Shown here: one piece after another, positions 55,912-64,000 of the stretch
Layout: every line of letters starts with the position of its first letter
Numbering within the stretch: position 1 is the first letter of the stretch
Origin: Parachitinimonas caeni
Lineage (GTDB): Bacteria; Pseudomonadota; Gammaproteobacteria; Burkholderiales; Chitinimonadaceae
Direction of reading: 5' to 3'
DNA length: 64,000 nt
NCBI RefSeq assembly: GCF_030129945.1
Contig: NZ_JARRAF010000003.1
Coordinates: 62,001 to 126,000, forward strand
Position numbers and translations under genes: made by a program
The notes under the pieces: model-generated
Seen by the model: the letters and a program-made list of their open reading frames with translations, nothing else
Database searches by the model: none
Told to the model about the DNA's origin: nothing

Positions 55912-58128
55912 TCACTCTTTCAGCAGATCGACTTCATTCCCCAAGGTAAAGAAGAATGTTGCCCCCTGCCCCGGTTGACTTTCCGCCCAGATTTCGCCGC
56001 CATGCCGGCGGATGATGCGCTGCACCGTTGCCAGCCCTACGCCATACCCTTCGAATTCTTCACTGGTGTGCAGGCGCTGGAATGCCCCGAACAGTCGGCT
56101 GGCATGGGCGGGCTCAAAGCCGACGCCATTGTCCCTGACAAAGTAGATCAGCTGCCCGTTGCGTTCGAAATGCCCGAATTCGATCTTGGCCTGCTCGACC
56201 GGGGCAGTGTATTTCCAGGCATTGTCGAGCAGATTCTGCAGCGCAGCCATCAGCAGGCGCTTATCGGCCAGGGTTACCATATGCGGATCAATCCTAACCT
56301 CGACCTGACGCTGCGGGGCATTTCTGGCCAGCTCTTCACAAAGCACGCCCGCCAGATCAGACATATCAACCGGTTCATTGCGCAATTCGCCACGCGAGAA
56401 GCGGTTGAGCTGCAACAGGGCTTCGATCAGATCTCCCATGCGGATGGCACCGCGCTGAATCCGATCGAGATAATCACGCGCCTGGGCATCCAGCCTGGGG
56501 CCGTAATCTTCGAGCATGATCTGGGCGAAGCCATTGATCGAGCGTAACGGCGCCCGGAGATCGTGTGATACCGAGTAGCTAAAGCTCTCCAGCTCGCGAT
56601 TCGCGACAGACAGCGCCGCCGTGCGTGCTTCCACCAACTCTTCCAGTTTTTCGCGGTAGTGCAGCAACTCCGCTTCGGCCAGTTTTCGGGCATGAATATC
56701 CACAAAAAAACCTTGCACCAGCCGGCTGTCGCTTTCCGCCTGCTGGCTGCAGTAACACGCTACCCAGCTTGTGCTGCCATCCCGTTTGATCAACCGGCAC
56801 TCAAACTCCGCCTGCGGCCGTTTGATCGCTGCCGTGAACTGATGCCAGTCTTCGGGATAGATGCGTGCCCGCAGCATGCCTTCAGCCTGCCACTCGCCTA
56901 CCGTTACTCCGGTCAGACCTTCAATCTGCGGGCCGACGTATAGCAGTCGGTTACCTTCCTCATCACAGCTCCAGGCCACGATGCGAGTCGATTCCAGCAA
57001 GCGGCGGTAACGGGCCTCGCTTTCGGCCAGCGCCAAGGCGGCTGCTTTCTGGCGCCCGATGTCCTGCACGACAATCGAGAAATAGCGTGCTTCGCCATTT
57101 TCGCTACGGAACAGTGTCACCGTCGCCAACGACCAGACATGGCCGCCCCCTCGCTTCAGATAGCGGCGCTCGGTCGAAAAGTAGGTCACCTCGCCTTTTT
57201 CAAGCCGCTGCCGGGCAACCTCGCCATAGGCACGGTCTACCGGATGGATGATGTCCATCGGGCCCAGTTTGAATAATTCCTCGGCACTGTCGTAACCCAG
57301 CATGCTCAGTAGTTTGTTATTCACTCTGATCCATTTGAGTTGCGGGCTGACGTGCATGATGCCCACTACCGCCTGCTCGAACATGGCCCGAAATTCACGC
57401 GTGGTATCGCCCAGATCAGCCACCTGACGCCGGATCGCTGCCGTCATGCGGTTGAAGTTGCCCGCCAGCAGCGCTACCTCGTCCTTGCCCCTGGCATCCA
57501 GGGTAATGCCATAGTCGCCGTCCGCAACCGCTTTGGCCCCTTCGGTCAGCAGGCTCAGGCGATGTGTCACCCAATAGGCGATGAAGCTGAGCAGTACAAA
57601 TGTCAGCAGTACCGACAAAGCCGAAATAGCCACGCCCTGGTTGAATAACTGGCGCTTGGCCTGCGCCACCAGTGAGGTAGACAGACCAAACCGCACCCGC
57701 CCCTCCTGCTGTTTGCCTAACAGCAAAGGCCGCTCGATATGCAGGATCGAGTTGGCCAGAGCATCGTCGAATGAGTTTGAGGCGGAAGGCAGGCGCAGCG
57801 GATCGTCCACACCGGCACTCGCCACCAGACGGTTGTTGCGATCAAACACCGCAACGTAGGCAATGCTTTTCTTGCCATCGCCGACGATTTCGCTGACGTT
57901 GTCGCGCACCGCCGCATAGTCGCCTTGCACCAGATAGGGCGAAATGGCGATGTTGAGCATGGGCACGGTTTGAGCAACCGTGTTCTCGGCCGAGGTGCGG
58001 ATCACACTGTCGATGAGCCGCATGCTGTTGAAGAGCAGCAGCGCAAGCAGCACCACCTCGACAACCGTGCTGGCAAACAGCAGCCGGTAGCGCAACGAGT
58101 GAATGCCGGTCGTCGCGGTCTGCGTCAT
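55912..58128 (-). CDS. PAS-domain sensor histidine kinase
   Basis: 738 residues. An N-terminal membrane helix (LLFASTVVEVVLLALLLF), a periplasmic sensor part (about 35-150), a second helix (AISALSVLLTFVLLSFIAYW), HAMP (about 180-235), two PAS/PAC regions (about 245-370 and 375-495), a coiled linker, HisKA with phospho-acceptor His in YSVSHDLRAPL, and HATPase with N box LLDNAWKYT and G box VGFEPAHASRLFGAF. The gene start overlaps the stop of the binding-protein gene (ATGA), so the two are cotranslated. No response regulator is adjacent. Signal unknown; a ligand delivered by the binding protein is a reasonable guess. Confidence 0.9.
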   Translation of the reverse strand: MTQTATTGIHSLRYRLLFASTVVEVVLLALLLFNSMRLIDSVIRTSAENTVAQTVPMLNIAISPYLVQGDYAAVRDNVSEIVGDGKKSIAYVAVFDRNNRLVASAGVDDPLRLPSASNSFDDALANSILHIERPLLLGKQQEGRVRFGLSTSLVAQAKRQLFNQGVAISALSVLLTFVLLSFIAYWVTHRLSLLTEGAKAVADGDYGITLDARGKDEVALLAGNFNRMTAAIRRQVADLGDTTREFRAMFEQAVVGIMHVSPQLKWIRVNNKLLSMLGYDSAEELFKLGPMDIIHPVDRAYGEVARQRLEKGEVTYFSTERRYLKRGGGHVWSLATVTLFRSENGEARYFSIVVQDIGRQKAAALALAESEARYRRLLESTRIVAWSCDEEGNRLLYVGPQIEGLTGVTVGEWQAEGMLRARIYPEDWHQFTAAIKRPQAEFECRLIKRDGSTSWVACYCSQQAESDSRLVQGFFVDIHARKLAEAELLHYREKLEELVEARTAALSVANRELESFSYSVSHDLRAPLRSINGFAQIMLEDYGPRLDAQARDYLDRIQRGAIRMGDLIEALLQLNRFSRGELRNEPVDMSDLAGVLCEELARNAPQRQVEVRIDPHMVTLADKRLLMAALQNLLDNAWKYTAPVEQAKIEFGHFERNGQLIYFVRDNGVGFEPAHASRLFGAFQRLHTSEEFEGYGVGLATVQRIIRRHGGEIWAESQPGQGATFFFTLGNEVDLLKE

Positions 58129-58952
58129 CGTGATGAATACCTCGTCCAGTAAGCCTTTTCGATGATCGACAGCAGAGGCTCGAAGTGCGCCAGCTCAGAC
58201 TTGCCCAGCGGCTCCAGCGCAACCCCGGCGTGCGAGAAGTAGGCTGCGCCAGCCTGGGTATGCGGAATTTGCGAGATAGCCTCTTCCAGCCTTGCCACAT
58301 CCGAATCTTTCAGATGATGCGGCACCATCACCACCAGCCACAGGCTGGAACGGCCTGACCCGATGATCCTGAGTTGCTCACGCAGATTCTCGGGTAAATG
58401 CTCGAACGCCATACGGGACGCCACCGCAGCAGCGCCCGGCTTGCTGATCGCGGCCAGCAGGGCATTGTTTTCAGTAGTGTGAGACTGGGTCGTGAAATCC
58501 CGCCCAGCCTGCAAACCGAAGCGGGAGAGAAACTGGGTGGCTTCGTAATTGACGAGGGACAACTGATCCGGCAGATGCAGATGTCGGCCTTTCAGATCGG
58601 ACAACTGCGTGGCAGTCGCGTCCCGATTGATCAGAATCTGCGAAAAAAACTCGCTACGCATTCCGAGTAGTGGCCGGTAGCCGAGCTGGCGCTGCAGATA
58701 CAACGCAATGTGAGGAGGCACCAGTACCACATCAAAGTCACCCCGCCCACAGCGCGCCAGAAAATGTACGGGGTCCGTCGCGGTGGCAATTGCCACCGAA
58801 GTGGCCAACCGCGATTCAAGGTGGGCACGCCAAGGGGCGAATTCGATAATCAGACTGCGGGGAGAGAGAAAAGGCACGATGCCCAGCGTGTAAGCCGCCA
58901 GCCCCAGGCTACTCCACCCGAGCATCAAAACGACAAACAGGCCGCGAGCCAT
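58125..58952 (-). CDS. PhnD/SsuA-like periplasmic binding protein, coupled to the kinase
   Basis: 275 residues from ATG 58952, chosen because GGAG sits 6 bases upstream and a signal peptide starts there (RGLFVVLMLGWSSLGLAAY). The body resembles phosphate/phosphonate (PhnD-type) substrate-binding proteins: LGIVPFLSPRSLIIEFAPW, FDVVLVPPHIALYLQRQLGY, and LKGRHLHLPDQLSLVNYEAT. No ABC permease or ATPase is nearby. The 4-base overlap with the histidine kinase suggests it is a sensor component, not a transporter part. Confidence 0.82.
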   Translation of the reverse strand: MARGLFVVLMLGWSSLGLAAYTLGIVPFLSPRSLIIEFAPWRAHLESRLATSVAIATATDPVHFLARCGRGDFDVVLVPPHIALYLQRQLGYRPLLGMRSEFFSQILINRDATATQLSDLKGRHLHLPDQLSLVNYEATQFLSRFGLQAGRDFTTQSHTTENNALLAAISKPGAAAVASRMAFEHLPENLREQLRIIGSGRSSLWLVVMVPHHLKDSDVARLEEAISQIPHTQAGAAYFSHAGVALEPLGKSELAHFEPLLSIIEKAYWTRYSSR

Positions 58953-59114
58953 AGGCAACTCCGTCACGAAACGGAGCAAGGGACTCCGCATTGCCTAATC
59001 ATAGTCAGGATTTTCGCGGGAACTACCTGACTTGCACCGGTCTGGCTCCCACCCGATACCGCCAAGGAAACATCCCCGCTCATTCCAAACCTGTCATTGC
59101 TGGCGAAATGCGGT

Positions 59115-59147
59115 CCGAAAACAAAACCTCTACAGAACTTAGGTTCT
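59115..59147. repeat. interspersed repeat, copy I (end fragment)
   Basis: Read on the minus strand it begins TAAGTTCTGTAGAGGTTTTG, matching copy H at 24 of 27 positions. The TAA is the stop codon of the EamA gene. The preceding bases AGAACCTAAGTTCT form a small palindrome, as if two ends had met. Confidence 0.6.
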
Positions 59148-60020
59148 GGCGCGGCTTTGAGCCACCCCCAACATGACAACGCCAGACAGGATCGCCAGCA
59201 TGCCGGCGATGATCGGTGCCGAAATGGCTTCCTGCGCCAGAAAGACGCCAAGCAGTAAAGCCACAACCGGATTGGCATAGCACGAGCTGGTCGCCAAAGC
59301 CGGCCGCGTGTGCTTGAGTAACCAGATATAGGCGCTATAAGCCAGCATCGACCCCGCCACGATCAGATAAACCAGCGCCGCCCCGGCCTTGAACGTCACA
59401 CTGGTCGGCACCGACTCACCATTGAGCCAGGCCAGGGGCAGACAGAAAATGCCACCAGCCAGCATCTGCATGGCACTCGACATCGGCCCCTGTGGCATAT
59501 CCAGCCGAGGCATCCAGGCAGAAGCCAGACCCCAGACAATACAGGCCGCCACCACCAAACCCACGCTGAATGGCTCTGCGCGCAGATTGCCATCAAGATT
59601 CAAAAGCACGATGCCGGCAAAGCCGACGGCAATGCCGGCCCACTCGATCCGGCGGGCCTTGACGCCCCAGAACAGGCTCATCAGCACGGTTGCCAGCGGT
59701 GTCAGCGCCACTATCAGGGCGGCAACACCGGATGCAATATTTTTCTCGGCGATACAGACGGCACCATTACCGAAGGTCAGCATCATGAAGCCAACCCAAG
59801 CGGCATTGCGCAACTGGCGCAAGCTCGGCCATGGCAAACCGGACAGGCGCGCCCAGGCCAGCATCAACAAACCCGCCACAACAAAGCGGATTCCCGCCAG
59901 CGTCAGCGGTGGAAAACTTTCAAGCGCCCATTTGATGCCGAGGTAGGTCGATCCCCAAATGAGATAAGTCGCAGCAAGACAAAGCGGAATCAGCAGACGA
60001 TTTGACACGATAGAAGCCAT
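59139..60020 (-). CDS. EamA/DMT superfamily exporter (YedA-like)
   Basis: 293 residues from ATG 60020. Ten hydrophobic segments in two EamA repeats. Typical features: LAATYLIWGSTYLGIKWALE at the start, LTPLATVLMSLFWGV in the first repeat, and SSCYANPVVALLLGVFLAQE in the second. Such proteins export metabolites or amino acids; the substrate is unknown. Its last residues (ART) and stop lie at the edge of repeat copy I. Confidence 0.88.
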   Translation of the reverse strand: MASIVSNRLLIPLCLAATYLIWGSTYLGIKWALESFPPLTLAGIRFVVAGLLMLAWARLSGLPWPSLRQLRNAAWVGFMMLTFGNGAVCIAEKNIASGVAALIVALTPLATVLMSLFWGVKARRIEWAGIAVGFAGIVLLNLDGNLRAEPFSVGLVVAACIVWGLASAWMPRLDMPQGPMSSAMQMLAGGIFCLPLAWLNGESVPTSVTFKAGAALVYLIVAGSMLAYSAYIWLLKHTRPALATSSCYANPVVALLLGVFLAQEAISAPIIAGMLAILSGVVMLGVAQSRART

Positions 60021-60284
60021 CACTCAAGAAGAGGCCAAGCATAGCATCCAGCCCCGACTGCCGACATTGCGAGCAACCGCGGGCTCCACCCACCAGCGGC
60101 AGCACTCCTACAATCAAACGCTTAGCCAAGCTTCCGCTCATCGCGGCCGTCGCCGGAACTCTTCGGCGTCTTGTCCGCATCGACCGCGAATGCGGCGCCA
60201 AGTATGAAATTTTCATAAAACGTTACGACTGGGCCTACAATTCAGGGTATCGAAACGTGCATCCCTGCTTGGGTGCAAGCTGCC

Positions 60285-61862
60285 ATGTCCCCAGCGACAC
60301 CGTTTATTCCTGATACTTACTGGCGGTCCCTGGCCGTTTTCAACCTGTTCCGCGTCACGGTCGCCATCGGCACCATGCTGGCGGGCTTTGTGGTCAGCGA
60401 CCGCCTGTTTGCTTATCAGGAAGAGCGTGATTTGTATTACACGCTCACCAGTGTCTATCTTGCCTTAACCATTTTGCACAGCATCACCGTCCGCTTCAGA
60501 CGGCCGAACTTCCGCATCCAGCTGACCTTTCATATGGCCAGCGACATCGGGTTCATTGTCGGGCTGATGCATATCTCGGGAGGCTTGAAGACCGGCATTG
60601 GCCTGATGTTGTTGCCGTATCTGGCAGTCGGCGGTCTGATCAGCCGGGGCCGAACCACCCTGTTTCATGCAGCACTGGCCAGCATTGCCCTGCTGTTGCA
60701 GCAGAGCTACCACTTCTTTATTCAAGATGGTGGTAGCGGCGATTTCCCGCAGGCAGCCATGCTGTCGATTGCCTGCTTTGCCGTGGCCTGGCTGGCGCAT
60801 CGGCTCTCCAGCTATGCCACCGAAAGCGAGCAACTGGCGGAGAAGCGCGGCATTGACCTCGCCAATATGTCGCAGGTCAATCAGCTGGTTCTGCAGGATG
60901 TCTCCGATGGTGTGATTGTGATTGATGATCAAGGCACCATCCGCCAGAGTAATCAGCAGGCGGAGCGGCTGTTCGGGCCCGGTATTCTCGCTGGCAAGAC
61001 ATTGCTGGTCGAATACGCCCCGACTCTGGCGCTCGCAGTCGCTTACTGGCGGGCCGGCGCGGTGGTCGAGGCCACGCAGCCCGTTGCCAGCACCGATTCG
61101 CGCCTGGCGGCGCGACCACGCTTCGTCCCCATTCGCACGGCACGCGCCGAGGGCGGCGTGGTAATTTTTCTCGAAGATATGGAGCGGGTAAGACGTGAGG
61201 CGCAGCAGCTCAAGCTGGCCGCACTGGGCCGGTTGACTGCCAACATCGCCCATGAAATCCGTAACCCGCTCGGTGCCATCGGCCATGCTGCGCAGCTGCT
61301 GGCCGAAGAAACCACCGACCCGACCAGCCGGCGGCTGGTGGAGATCATCACCAGCAACACCCGGCGCCTGAACCATATGGTGCAGGAAGTACTGGAGCTT
61401 AACCGGCGCGACCGGGTGCAACCGGTTGAAATACGCTTGAAGGATTGGCTGGACCAATTCGTCGCCGAGTTTCGCGACGTTGAAAACATCCAGACGACCG
61501 TCCCCCTCAACTGTCCGGAATCGGTCGTCGTACGGTTTGATACCGGCCACCTGCATCAGGTGCTGTGGAATCTGTGTCGCAATGCCTGGCGGCACGGCCG
61601 GAAGCAGGAAGACAGCCTGCGCCTGACCGTTTGTCGTTACTACGATGTATGGGCCCTGGAAGTCGCCGACGATGGCCCCGGTGTCTCGCCGGAGCTGGAG
61701 CGGCAGCTGTTCGAGCCCTTTTTTACGACCGAGGCCCAAGGTACAGGTCTCGGGCTTTATATCGCCCGCGAGATATGCGCTGCTAACCATGCCGTGCTGG
61801 AATACGTACCACCGCCGGCTGGCGGCGCCGTCTTCAGGGTCACTTTCGATTTCAACTCATGA
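60285..61862 (+). CDS. pilS: PilS-type sensor histidine kinase
   Basis: 525 residues from ATG 60285. Six N-terminal membrane helices (about 20-190) are typical of PilS. A PAS domain follows (about 200-300, DVSDGVIVIDDQGTIRQSN), then HisKA with NIAHEIRNPLGAIGHAAQLL, and HATPase with LWNLCRNAWRHG, ADDGPGVSPELER and FTTEAQGTGLGLYIAREI. PilS phosphorylates PilR to control type IV pilin transcription. It overlaps the regulator gene by 4 bases (ATGA). Confidence 0.92.
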   Translation: MSPATPFIPDTYWRSLAVFNLFRVTVAIGTMLAGFVVSDRLFAYQEERDLYYTLTSVYLALTILHSITVRFRRPNFRIQLTFHMASDIGFIVGLMHISGGLKTGIGLMLLPYLAVGGLISRGRTTLFHAALASIALLLQQSYHFFIQDGGSGDFPQAAMLSIACFAVAWLAHRLSSYATESEQLAEKRGIDLANMSQVNQLVLQDVSDGVIVIDDQGTIRQSNQQAERLFGPGILAGKTLLVEYAPTLALAVAYWRAGAVVEATQPVASTDSRLAARPRFVPIRTARAEGGVVIFLEDMERVRREAQQLKLAALGRLTANIAHEIRNPLGAIGHAAQLLAEETTDPTSRRLVEIITSNTRRLNHMVQEVLELNRRDRVQPVEIRLKDWLDQFVAEFRDVENIQTTVPLNCPESVVVRFDTGHLHQVLWNLCRNAWRHGRKQEDSLRLTVCRYYDVWALEVADDGPGVSPELERQLFEPFFTTEAQGTGLGLYIAREICAANHAVLEYVPPPAGGAVFRVTFDFNS

Positions 61863-63226
61863 GTAAACGCACACCTAAAGCGGTTCCCAAAGTACTCGTT
61901 GTCGATGACGAACCAGATTTGCGCGAATTGCTCGAACTGACGCTGATCCGCATGGGGCTTGAAGTTGATACAGCCGCCAGCCTCGCCCAAGCTCGCAAGA
62001 AACTGGAAACCGGCAGCTATGACCTGTGCTTTACCGACATGCGCCTGGGCGACGGTCAGGGGCTCGACCTGATCCGTGAAATCAATACTGCAGGGTTAGA
62101 CCTGCCGGTTGCCGTCATTACCGCCTATGGCAGCATGGATAACGCCGTCGAAGCGCTCAAACTCGGCGCTTTTGACTACCTCTCGAAACCGGTTTCACTC
62201 GATCAGCTGCGCACCCTGGTCAAATCGGCCCTTGATCTTGATCGCGGTCGAGAAGCCACGCGGGACGTTCCCAGCGGCGAAAAAGCCTTCATTGGTGATT
62301 CGCCCGCCATCCGTACTGCACTGGAGCTGGTAGACAAGCTGTCGCGCAGCCAGGCACCGGTCTATGTGACCGGGGAATCAGGCAGCGGTAAGGAACGGGC
62401 CGCCAGAATGATCCATGCCAAATCCAGCCGGTCGGACAAGCCTTTTGTCGCCGTCAACTGCGGCGCTATCCCCGAAAACCTGATGGAAAGCGAGTTCTTC
62501 GGCTACAAGAAGGGCGCCTTTACCGGTGCCGATAGCGAGCGGGACGGATTCTTTCAGGCCGCACATGGCGGCACCCTGTTTCTGGATGAGGTCGCCGATC
62601 TGCCGCTGCTGATGCAGGTCAAGCTGCTGCGGGTCATCCAGGAAAAGAAAGTGCGCAAGATTGGCGATACGCAGGAAACCCCGGTGGATGTGCGCATCGT
62701 TTGTGCCACCCACCAGAATCTTGCCAATTGCGTCGAAGAAGGCCGCTTCCGTCAGGATTTGTATTACCGGCTGAACGTCATCGAGCTGAAGATGCCTGCC
62801 CTGCGCGAAATGCGCGAAGACGTCGAAGCGATTGCCCGCCATGTGCTGCAACGACTGGCACAGCAATCCGGCCAGTCCGAGCCCAAATTGTCGAGCGAAG
62901 CGCTGGCCGCGCTGACCGCCTATGACTTTCCTGGCAACGTGCGCGAACTTGAAAACATCCTCGAACGCGCCCTGGCACTTTCTGACGGCCAGCAGATCGG
63001 CGTCGATGACCTGCAGCTGAAAGGCTCGGCTCAGGATATGGAATTGGGCACCTCCGCCGCCATCGGCGATAAATGCCCGTTGCAGGATTATCTCGATCGC
63101 GTCGAAAAAGAGGCGATTCTGGAAGCCCTCGACAAGACCCGCTTCAACCGTACTGCCGCCGCCAAGATTCTGGGCGTCACCTTCCGCTCATTGCGCTATC
63201 GGATGGAACGCCTGGGAATCAACTAG
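61859..63226 (+). CDS. pilR: PilR-type sigma-54 response regulator
   Basis: 455 residues. Receiver domain (about 11-125) with acidic pocket VLVVDDEPD, phospho-Asp in LCFTDMRLGDG, and the Thr/Lys switch residues VITAYGS and LSKPV. AAA+ domain (about 140-370) with Walker A TGESGSGKE, the sigma-54 contact loop GAFTGA and Walker B TLFLDEV. A C-terminal Fis-type HTH (FNRTAAAKILGVTFRSLRYR) ends it. With PilS it activates sigma-54 promoters such as pilA, which lies outside this window. Confidence 0.94.
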   Translation: MSKRTPKAVPKVLVVDDEPDLRELLELTLIRMGLEVDTAASLAQARKKLETGSYDLCFTDMRLGDGQGLDLIREINTAGLDLPVAVITAYGSMDNAVEALKLGAFDYLSKPVSLDQLRTLVKSALDLDRGREATRDVPSGEKAFIGDSPAIRTALELVDKLSRSQAPVYVTGESGSGKERAARMIHAKSSRSDKPFVAVNCGAIPENLMESEFFGYKKGAFTGADSERDGFFQAAHGGTLFLDEVADLPLLMQVKLLRVIQEKKVRKIGDTQETPVDVRIVCATHQNLANCVEEGRFRQDLYYRLNVIELKMPALREMREDVEAIARHVLQRLAQQSGQSEPKLSSEALAALTAYDFPGNVRELENILERALALSDGQQIGVDDLQLKGSAQDMELGTSAAIGDKCPLQDYLDRVEKEAILEALDKTRFNRTAAAKILGVTFRSLRYRMERLGIN

Positions 63227-63262
63227 GCACTGTGGACGCATGCCATTGGGAATAGGGTGATC

Positions 63263-63877
63263 ATGGTCACAGAATTTGCCACCGGACTCGTACTCTTGGT
63301 CTCCGCCCGGTGGATCTCCCCTTGGCTGCTCAACCGCGCCAACTGGTTGGTGCCATTGCTGATACTGGGCTGGCTGACCATGAGCGGCCTGCTGATCGGC
63401 GTTGGCTGGCACTTCGCCCGCAACTCGGGCTGGTGGCATGAGGGTGGCCCGACCCCGGCGCTGGTTTTCGTAGGTGCGGGTGCCATGCTGATCCTGTGTA
63501 CCTTGCTGCCCTGGTTTCGCTATCGACGCTATTTGCGCGAGCTGGGGGAGAAATCCGGGCATTACTATGAATTCGATGGTCATCCGTTGCACGGCGTAGT
63601 CGATGAATACGGCGCCCTGTGGTTCTACGCCGACGAAATCGCCGACATTCTCGGCAAAGCCCCTCAAGACCAGCGCCGCATGCTGATCGGCATGCGCGAC
63701 ATCGACTGCCAACCCAGCGACGACCCCAAGCGCTTTTTGCTCTCTCAAACGGGCGTCGAACGGCTGCTGGAAAAACGCAGTGGACGCTATATCAACCGTA
63801 TCGCCAATTTCCTGCTACGCGAGGTGTATCCCGTCCATAACAAACGCCGCGAAATGGGCAGGCTGGTGATTCATTAA
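63263..63877 (+). CDS. membrane protein with a conserved cytosolic C-terminal domain, unknown function
   Basis: 204 residues from ATG 63263, preceded by GGGTG. Three N-terminal hydrophobic segments (about 5-90). The C-terminal half reads GALWFYADEIADILGKAPQD, then SQTGVERLLEKRSGRYINRI and NFLLREVYPVHNKRR. The last part faintly resembles BRO/phage-antirepressor N-terminal domains (ALWFYADEIADILG), but this is not secure. It follows pilR by 36 bases and may be cotranscribed. Confidence 0.65.
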   Translation: MVTEFATGLVLLVSARWISPWLLNRANWLVPLLILGWLTMSGLLIGVGWHFARNSGWWHEGGPTPALVFVGAGAMLILCTLLPWFRYRRYLRELGEKSGHYYEFDGHPLHGVVDEYGALWFYADEIADILGKAPQDQRRMLIGMRDIDCQPSDDPKRFLLSQTGVERLLEKRSGRYINRIANFLLREVYPVHNKRREMGRLVIH

Positions 63878-64000
63878 GGGGATTGGCTGGCTCGTTACCT
63901 TGACACGCCATTACCCATTTAGCGCTTGGATTAAACGCCGTACGTACAAATATCCCCAAGCCTAAACCCCTTGCCTTCGGGCCAAGCGCCCAGTCATTCG

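Noticed and set aside
60465..61790. A 441-codon open frame on the minus strand inside pilS
   Set aside because: PilS has complete kinase motifs across this stretch; the opposite frame has no recognisable domain.

Overview
The window looks like a chromosomal segment of a betaproteobacterium, most likely in or near the Neisseriales. The evidence is the gene set (an H-NS type protein with the betaproteobacterial W-x-G-R-G-R-x-P-x-W signature, the pepA-holC and divergent lptF-lptG block, PilS/PilR, MetE/MetR, and a giant DUF3683-type FAD/Fe-S oxidoreductase), the moderately high GC coding bias and the dense gene packing. No rRNA, tRNA, CRISPR, prophage or intact transposase was seen. The genus cannot be fixed from the sequence alone.

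Layout. 1-13 kb: an M9 collagenase-like metalloprotease with four Ig-like repeats and a PPC domain, an Lrp/AsnC regulator divergent from an S41 protease, a DUF190-CrcB pair, a leucine-dehydrogenase-type enzyme, two tandem 434-residue trypsin-like proteases, MoaA. 13-24 kb: a VIT/VWA/TPR/DUF2135 protein, H-NS, a 1.7 kb gene-poor stretch with a decayed frame and a 334 bp repeat, a dynamin-like GTPase, a CNNM/CBS transporter-like protein and small DUF proteins. 24-31 kb: LptG/LptF, PepA, HolC and an acidic protein carrying 14 perfect copies of a 9 bp repeat. 31-35 kb: an operon of a dehydrogenase-CinA fusion and an RraA-type aldolase, then a stand-alone LuxR-type HTH protein. 35-44 kb: RecG, ArgJ, a DUF815 ATPase, a Nudix-TenI fusion, a small secreted protein, an SDR/LysR divergent pair and a GNAT. 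44-55 kb: MetE/MetR, a DUF898 protein, the DUF3683 oxidoreductase, a secreted hypothetical and IlvA. 55-64 kb: a PAS histidine kinase coupled to a PhnD-like binding protein, an EamA exporter, PilS/PilR and a membrane protein.

Cooperation. The secreted proteases, the S41 protease, leucine dehydrogenase and leucyl aminopeptidase fit a protein-degrading lifestyle. LptF/LptG serve LPS export. MetR is expected to control metE. PilS/PilR would control sigma-54 dependent pilus genes lying elsewhere.

Most interesting. (1) An interspersed repeat family with ends resembling (T)AGGTTCTGTTGACGTTTT occurs at about nine sites. It sits at gene 3' ends so regularly that the repeat edge supplies or overlaps the stop codon of about six genes. 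Two longer copies share a decayed coding core. (2) An isopropylmalate/isocitrate-type dehydrogenase is fused in frame to a CinA-like domain and overlaps an RraA-type aldolase gene by ATGA. (3) Both trypsin paralogues carry an inserted segment of about 100 residues between the GWG-like strand and the pre-Cys strand. (4) MetE reads about 48 codons past its usual end, antisense across the end of a GNAT gene.
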